Part shown: positions 60,132 through 64,000 of the stretch, in pieces
Layout of the letters: every line of letters begins with the position of its first letter
Numbering within the stretch: position 1 is the first letter of the stretch
DNA from: Acidobacteriota bacterium
GTDB taxonomy: Bacteria > Acidobacteriota > Vicinamibacteria > Vicinamibacterales > SCN-69-37
DNA length: 64,000 bases
NCBI GenBank assembly: GCA_016716905.1
Contig: JADJUS010000004.1
Span: 1,302,001-1,366,000 of the forward strand
Reading direction: 5' to 3'
The notes under the pieces: model-generated
The model's database searches: none
Seen by the model: the letters and a program-made list of their open reading frames with translations, nothing else
What the model was told of the DNA's origin: nothing
Position numbers and translations under genes: made by a program

Positions 60132-60316
60132 GGCCTTTGCCGCCTTCTTCGCTTCTTCACGGCCTTCTTGACGGTCTTTTTCACGGCCTTTCGAGGCGAG
60201 GGCTTCGGCGCCTTGCGCGACTTCGCAGGCTTGGCGGCCTTGACCACCTTGCGGGACTTGAGTGTTTTCGCCGGCTTTCGTGCCTTGGAAGGTTTCTTTG
60301 CTGGTTTCTTGGCCAT
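60080..60316 (-). CDS. Histone-H1-like lysine-rich N-terminal segment, probably frameshifted
   Basis: 78 codons from the ATG at 60316: KKPAKKPSKARKPAKTLKSR, KVVKAAKPAKSRKAPKP and more K-A-K repeats, then an arginine/tryptophan-rich end (RRRRQRPWPGPRRRR) that looks off frame. The K-A pattern resumes in the frame of the next protein. I read it as the 5' part of one H1-like gene with a lost base in AAGAAGCGAAGAAG. Confidence 0.6.
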   Translation of the reverse strand: MAKKPAKKPSKARKPAKTLKSRKVVKAAKPAKSRKAPKPSPRKAVKKTVKKAVKKRRRRQRPWPGPRRRRWSASRPRL

Positions 60317-60472
60317 CACGGGTTCTCCTGCGGTACTTCGAGCGTCGGTGTTTGACCTATGGTGCGGCAGTGACGGATAATCGTCTGCTGTCCGCAATCC
60401 CGCGGGCACACACCGACAGCCCGTCGAAGCTGGAAATTCGACATAGGGCCGCCCAGGAGGCCCCAGAACTCA

Positions 60473-62233
60473 ATGAGTAATGTAGACGAAACAACGACAA
60501 AGACGCACGGCCATTCTGGCCAGAAGCCGAAACCGGGAAATTCAGGCTTTTCCGCAATGCACACCGACCTTGATGTCGACCAGCAAGAGTACGCGCGAAT
60601 GCTGGACCTTTACGATACCAGCTTCCGGAATCTCGCGGAAGGTGAAGTCGTCAAGGGCACCGTGGTGAAGGTCACCCCGACCGAAGTTGTGGTGGATGTC
60701 GGCTTCAAATCCGAAGGCATCATCGCCATCGAAGAATTCATCGACGAAAACGGTCACATCGCGGCGCAGGCCGGCGACGTGGTGGACGTGCTCCTGGAGC
60801 GCACCGAGGATCGCGAAGGCTACGTCGTGCTGTCGCGCGAAAAAGCCGAGAAGATGAAGATCTGGGACGAGGTCGAAAAGGCCTTCCTCGATCGCCGCGT
60901 GGTCATCGGCCGCGTCATCGAACGCATCAAGGGTGGACTCGCCGTCGACATCGGCGTGCGTGCCTTCCTCCCGGGTTCGCAGATCGACGTGCGGCCCGTG
61001 CGCAACCTGGATGCCCTCAAGGGCCAGGAACTCCGCATGCGCGTCATCAAGGTCAACAAGAAGCGGGGCAACATCGTGTTGTCGCGCAAGGCGTTGCTTG
61101 AAGAAGAAAACGCCGAGAAGAAGAAGGTCACGCTCGATACCCTCGCCGACGGCAAGGTGTTGCGCGGCTCGGTCAAGAACCTCACCGACTACGGTGCGTT
61201 CATTGACCTGGGCGGCATCGACGGCCTCCTGCACATCACGGACATGTCGTGGGGCCGCGTCACGCACCCCTCGGAAGTGGTCAAGGTCGGCGACGACATC
61301 GACGTCATCGTCCTCAAGTACGACCCGGCCACCGAGCGCGTCTCGCTCGGCCACAAGCAGCTGGTACCGGATCCGTGGAGCAACGTCATGGAGCGTTACC
61401 CCGCCAGCATCCGCGTGACCGGCAAGGTGGTCAGCCTGACCGATTACGGCGCGTTCATCGAACTCGAGCCCGGTGTCGAAGGCCTGATCCACGTCTCGGA
61501 GATGTCGTGGAGCAAGCGCGTGAAGCACCCCTCGAAGGTGCTCAACCAGGGCGACTCGGTGGAAGCGATGGTGCTCGGTGTGGATCCGGGTGCGCGGCGC
61601 ATTTCACTGGGCCTCAAGCAGGTGGAGAACAACCCGTGGAACGAACTCACGGACAAGTACCCCATCGGCACCACCATCAACGGCAAGGTGCGCAACCTGA
61701 CCGAGTTCGGCGCGTTCGTGGAAGTGGAAGACGGCATCGACGGCCTGATCCACATCTCCGACATGTCGTGGAGCAAGATCAAGCACCCGTCGGAAGTCCT
61801 CAAGAAGGGCGACGATGTGGAGGCGCAGGTGTTGAGCATCGACGCCGAGAACCAGCGGCTGTCGCTGGGCCTCAAGCAGCTGCAGACCGGCATCTGGAAG
61901 GAGTTCTTCGACAAGAACCACGCCGGCGATGTGGTCGAGGGCAAGGTCGTGCGTCTCACCAACTTCGGCGCGTTCGTCGAACTGGCGGAAGGCATCGAAG
62001 GCCTCATCCACGTGTCGGAGTTTGACGCAGCCGCCGGTGGCGAGAAGCTGGAACTCAAGACGGGCGAGAACTACCAGATGAAGATCATTCGCCTGGTGCC
62101 CGAAGAGCGGAAAATCGGCCTGAGCATCCGCGCGCTCAAGGACGAACAGTTCCGGGCGGATTGGGAAGCCTACACGGATTCCACCGGCCGGCCTGAGGCC
62201 ACACTGGGCGATCACTTCAAGCACCTGAAGTAA
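60473..62233 (+). CDS. rpsA: 30S ribosomal protein S1
   Basis: 586 residues with six S1 RNA-binding domains: VVKGTVVKVTPTEVVVDVGF, VVIGRVIERIKGGLAVDIGV, VLRGSVKNLTDYGAFIDLGG, IRVTGKVVSLTDYGAFIELE, INGKVRNLTEFGAFVEVEDG and VEGKVVRLTNFGAFVELAEG. It brings mRNA to the 30S subunit. The N-terminal 30 residues (TKTHGHSGQKPKPGNSGFSA) are an unstructured extension. Followed by a strong terminator. Confidence 0.97.
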   Translation: MSNVDETTTKTHGHSGQKPKPGNSGFSAMHTDLDVDQQEYARMLDLYDTSFRNLAEGEVVKGTVVKVTPTEVVVDVGFKSEGIIAIEEFIDENGHIAAQAGDVVDVLLERTEDREGYVVLSREKAEKMKIWDEVEKAFLDRRVVIGRVIERIKGGLAVDIGVRAFLPGSQIDVRPVRNLDALKGQELRMRVIKVNKKRGNIVLSRKALLEEENAEKKKVTLDTLADGKVLRGSVKNLTDYGAFIDLGGIDGLLHITDMSWGRVTHPSEVVKVGDDIDVIVLKYDPATERVSLGHKQLVPDPWSNVMERYPASIRVTGKVVSLTDYGAFIELEPGVEGLIHVSEMSWSKRVKHPSKVLNQGDSVEAMVLGVDPGARRISLGLKQVENNPWNELTDKYPIGTTINGKVRNLTEFGAFVEVEDGIDGLIHISDMSWSKIKHPSEVLKKGDDVEAQVLSIDAENQRLSLGLKQLQTGIWKEFFDKNHAGDVVEGKVVRLTNFGAFVELAEGIEGLIHVSEFDAAAGGEKLELKTGENYQMKIIRLVPEERKIGLSIRALKDEQFRADWEAYTDSTGRPEATLGDHFKHLK

Positions 62234-62253
62234 GCGCCGTTTGCGCAAGACCG

Positions 62254-62293
62254 GGGCTGTTGCGGCGTTCGCGCCGTGACAGCCCTTTTTTTT
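62254..62293 (+). terminator. Rho-independent terminator of rpsA
   Basis: GGGCTGT-TGC-GGCG-TTCG-CGCC-GTG-ACAGCCC followed by eight T. The outer stem is 7 bp, the inner stem 4 bp, with a stable TTCG tetraloop. It lies 20 bp after the rpsA stop. Confidence 0.95.
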
Positions 62294-62338
62294 GTGGCCT
62301 GTGCAATCCCGTACGTTTTCCCGCTTGACGCCTGGGAC

Positions 62339-64000
62339 ATGATCGAACGGGTGTTTTCCGTGAATCAGGTGCAGACGTCTCATCGCTGGTGCGCCGCCGT
62401 CCTCGTGATGGCGATCGGGGCATCGGCCGTCGCCTCGGCCAGGCAGGAGCGGCCGGAGGTGAAGGTGAAGGCCCTGTCGTTTGTGGGCAACACGACGTTC
62501 CCGGAACCGGTGCTGCGCGCCGTCATGCGCACTCGGAAAGCCAGCCGCTGGCCCTGGTCGAACTGGGCGCCGTTTGATCAGCGGATTCTTGATGCCGACC
62601 TCGAACGGCTCAAGGCCTTTCACATCGATCAGGGATTTCCTGATGTGAAAGTGCGCCTTGACGAGGTGAAGCTCAGCGCCGATGGCAAGTCCGTTACGCT
62701 GCGCGTGGCCATCGACGAGGGGGTGCCGCTGACGGTAGGACGCGCGTGGATTGAAGGCCTCGACGGCCTGCCTCCGGTCATCACCCAGCCGGCGAATGAT
62801 CTTGGGATTGTGCCCGGCGTCCGTCGGGATAGCGCGGTGCTCATCAGGTCGCGCGACCGCGTGCTGGGCGTGCTGCGCGAACACGGCTACCCCTACGCCC
62901 GCGTGAGCATCGAAGAGCAGCCGGTGTCGGCCGGTGTCGTCAACATTCGAATCATCGCCGTACCTGGGGGCGAGGCTCGGTTTGGCGAGATGATCGTCAA
63001 CGGCCTCAATCGGACGAAGCAGGTCATCATTCGCCGCGCCGTGACATTTCGTGAGGGCGATTTGTACCGCGAGAGTGCCGTGACCAGGAGCCAGCGCCGG
63101 CTGGCCGGTATCTCGGCGTTTGAATTTGCGAATCTGACGCCGGAGGTGACCGCGCGTGAGGCGCAGGTGCCCGAGTTGCCGATGGTGGTGACGGTCACGG
63201 AAGCCAAGCGCCACCGGTTTGAGTTCGGCGTCGGGTATGGCACCGAGGACCGTGTGCGAGGCACCTTCGAGTGGCGCGACCAGAATTTCTTCGGCAACGG
63301 GAGCCAGCTCATCGCCAACGCGAAGTACTCCAAAGTGCTGCGCGATGTCGGGTTCGGGTACGAACATCCGTATTTGCTGCCCTCCGGCGGAACGTTGAGC
63401 GTGCAGGCCTCTTCCAAGTGGAGAGAAGAAACGCTGTTTTCGTCACGCAGTGCCGGCGGCAGTGTCGCTGTGCGGCACGCGTTCGGGGGCACGAACACGC
63501 CGTCCGCGGTCATTGTGACCGGCTGGGAAGCCACCGGCACCTACCGCAATGAACTGCTGACCTATCAAGTCAGGGACGCGGCGCTTGCCGATCTGGGGTC
63601 AGTGGATGAGCGCATTGCGCTTGGCCTTGACCCCGTGACCGGGCGCGGGGATGGGACCATGGCGGGCCTGGAGCTTGACGTGAGCCGCCGGTCGCTGGAC
63701 TCACCGGCGGACCCGTCGAAAGGCACCACGTTCGCGTTTCGGGCGGTGCACGTGGCGCCGTGGCTGGGCGGCACGTTCAAATTCAACGAACTCGCCACGG
63801 AGGTGCGCGGATACCTTCCCGTGCGTGGCCAACTGCGCGTGGCGGGCCGCGTGAGGGCCGGCACGCTCATCGCCAAAGACACCTCTCGGTTCCCGTTCTC
63901 ACAACGGTATTTCCTGGGCGGTTCCAGCAGCGTGCGCGGCTGGAGTCGATTTCAGATCAGCCCCACCAGCGCGTCGGGTGTGCCGATCGGTGGCCGCAGT
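62339..64000 (+). CDS. Omp85 family outer-membrane protein (BamA/TamA-like), 3' end outside window
   Basis: 554 codons are visible with no stop before the edge. N-terminal signal-like helix (CAAVLVMAIGASAVASA), then POTRA-type repeats: VKVKALSFVGNTTFPEPVLR, IDEGVPLTVGRAWIEGL, ARFGEMIVNGLNRTKQVIIR. The beta-barrel begins around RHRFEFGVGYGTEDRVRGTF, with the conserved barrel loop RYFLGGSSSVRGW near the end of the window. It inserts or moves proteins through the outer membrane. Which of BamA or TamA cannot be decided without the end. The ATG at 62339 is chosen; in-frame GTGs follow. Confidence 0.9.
   Translation, partial: MIERVFSVNQVQTSHRWCAAVLVMAIGASAVASARQERPEVKVKALSFVGNTTFPEPVLRAVMRTRKASRWPWSNWAPFDQRILDADLERLKAFHIDQGFPDVKVRLDEVKLSADGKSVTLRVAIDEGVPLTVGRAWIEGLDGLPPVITQPANDLGIVPGVRRDSAVLIRSRDRVLGVLREHGYPYARVSIEEQPVSAGVVNIRIIAVPGGEARFGEMIVNGLNRTKQVIIRRAVTFREGDLYRESAVTRSQRRLAGISAFEFANLTPEVTAREAQVPELPMVVTVTEAKRHRFEFGVGYGTEDRVRGTFEWRDQNFFGNGSQLIANAKYSKVLRDVGFGYEHPYLLPSGGTLSVQASSKWREETLFSSRSAGGSVAVRHAFGGTNTPSAVIVTGWEATGTYRNELLTYQVRDAALADLGSVDERIALGLDPVTGRGDGTMAGLELDVSRRSLDSPADPSKGTTFAFRAVHVAPWLGGTFKFNELATEVRGYLPVRGQLRVAGRVRAGTLIAKDTSRFPFSQRYFLGGSSSVRGWSRFQISPTSASGVPIGGRS

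Noticed and set aside
62254..62293. A riboswitch or leader element for the Omp85 gene
   Set aside because: The structure is a plain GC stem with TTCG loop and T run directly after rpsA. No additional conserved aptamer-like structure is visible.
61604..63367. Long minus-strand frame across the end of rpsA and the Omp85 gene
   Set aside because: It crosses the rpsA terminator and two clear plus-strand genes. The translation has no recognisable domain.

Overview
The window is a high-GC bacterial chromosome segment. It most likely comes from an acidobacterium, possibly the Vicinamibacteria side. Supporting signs are a secreted VWFA-related protein of the acidobacterial type (34.6-35.6 kb), a Gly-rich secreted S9 peptidase typical of that group, and dense convergent gene pairs separated by hairpin repeats. 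The assignment is inference; no rRNA is present.

About 1-17.6 kb is a defence island. It holds a type I restriction-modification operon (hsdR partial, hsdM with an in-frame stop, hsdS) running directly into a SIR2-like gene. An McrB/McrC pair and a DUF900-type hydrolase follow. Then come a PD-(D/E)XK-like locus, divergent from an EVE-like/HNH nuclease, and a 1199-residue HIT-phospholipase D-SF2 helicase-DUF3427 fusion coupled to a SprT-like metallopeptidase.

About 17.7-29.8 kb is a patchwork of small toxin-antitoxin genes (hicAB, orphan hicB, XRE antitoxins, a PIN toxin pair, an addiction-module antitoxin with a severed toxin), HD-domain genes and a MerR/VIT-VWA pair. They are embedded in compound hairpin repeats (REPIN-like, 60-84 bp, including an exact 84-bp tandem array) and in perfect palindromes with core TCACAA-N-TTGTGA. 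Many genes here are remnants or carry single frameshifts.

About 29.8-64 kb is mostly intact core genome: a DUF2779 nuclease-like gene, a histidine phosphatase, DoxX, a sensor kinase, tRNA-Thr(CGT), an envelope block (OmpA lipoprotein, VWFA protein, Pro-rich lipoprotein), an NtrC/kinase two-component system, an S9 peptidase, an RRM protein, uvrA, a 3-methyladenine glycosylase, degP/hsp20, efp, tdk, a CDP-alcohol phosphatidyltransferase, uvrC, then M50 protease-trpS-scpA-scpB-rluB, an alpha/beta hydrolase, cmk, a histone-H1-like/DUF6335 locus, rpsA with a clear terminator, and the start of an Omp85 gene.

The most unusual signals are non-coding or at the coding/non-coding border. A palindrome family (core ACCTCTGAGGT) forms a 112-bp hairpin between two genes at 43.2 kb and also lies in frame inside uvrC. 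The CGTAG hairpin family supplies the stop codon of at least four genes. Frame disruptions cluster in the accessory half. All domain calls are from reading the translated sequence; no database search was possible.
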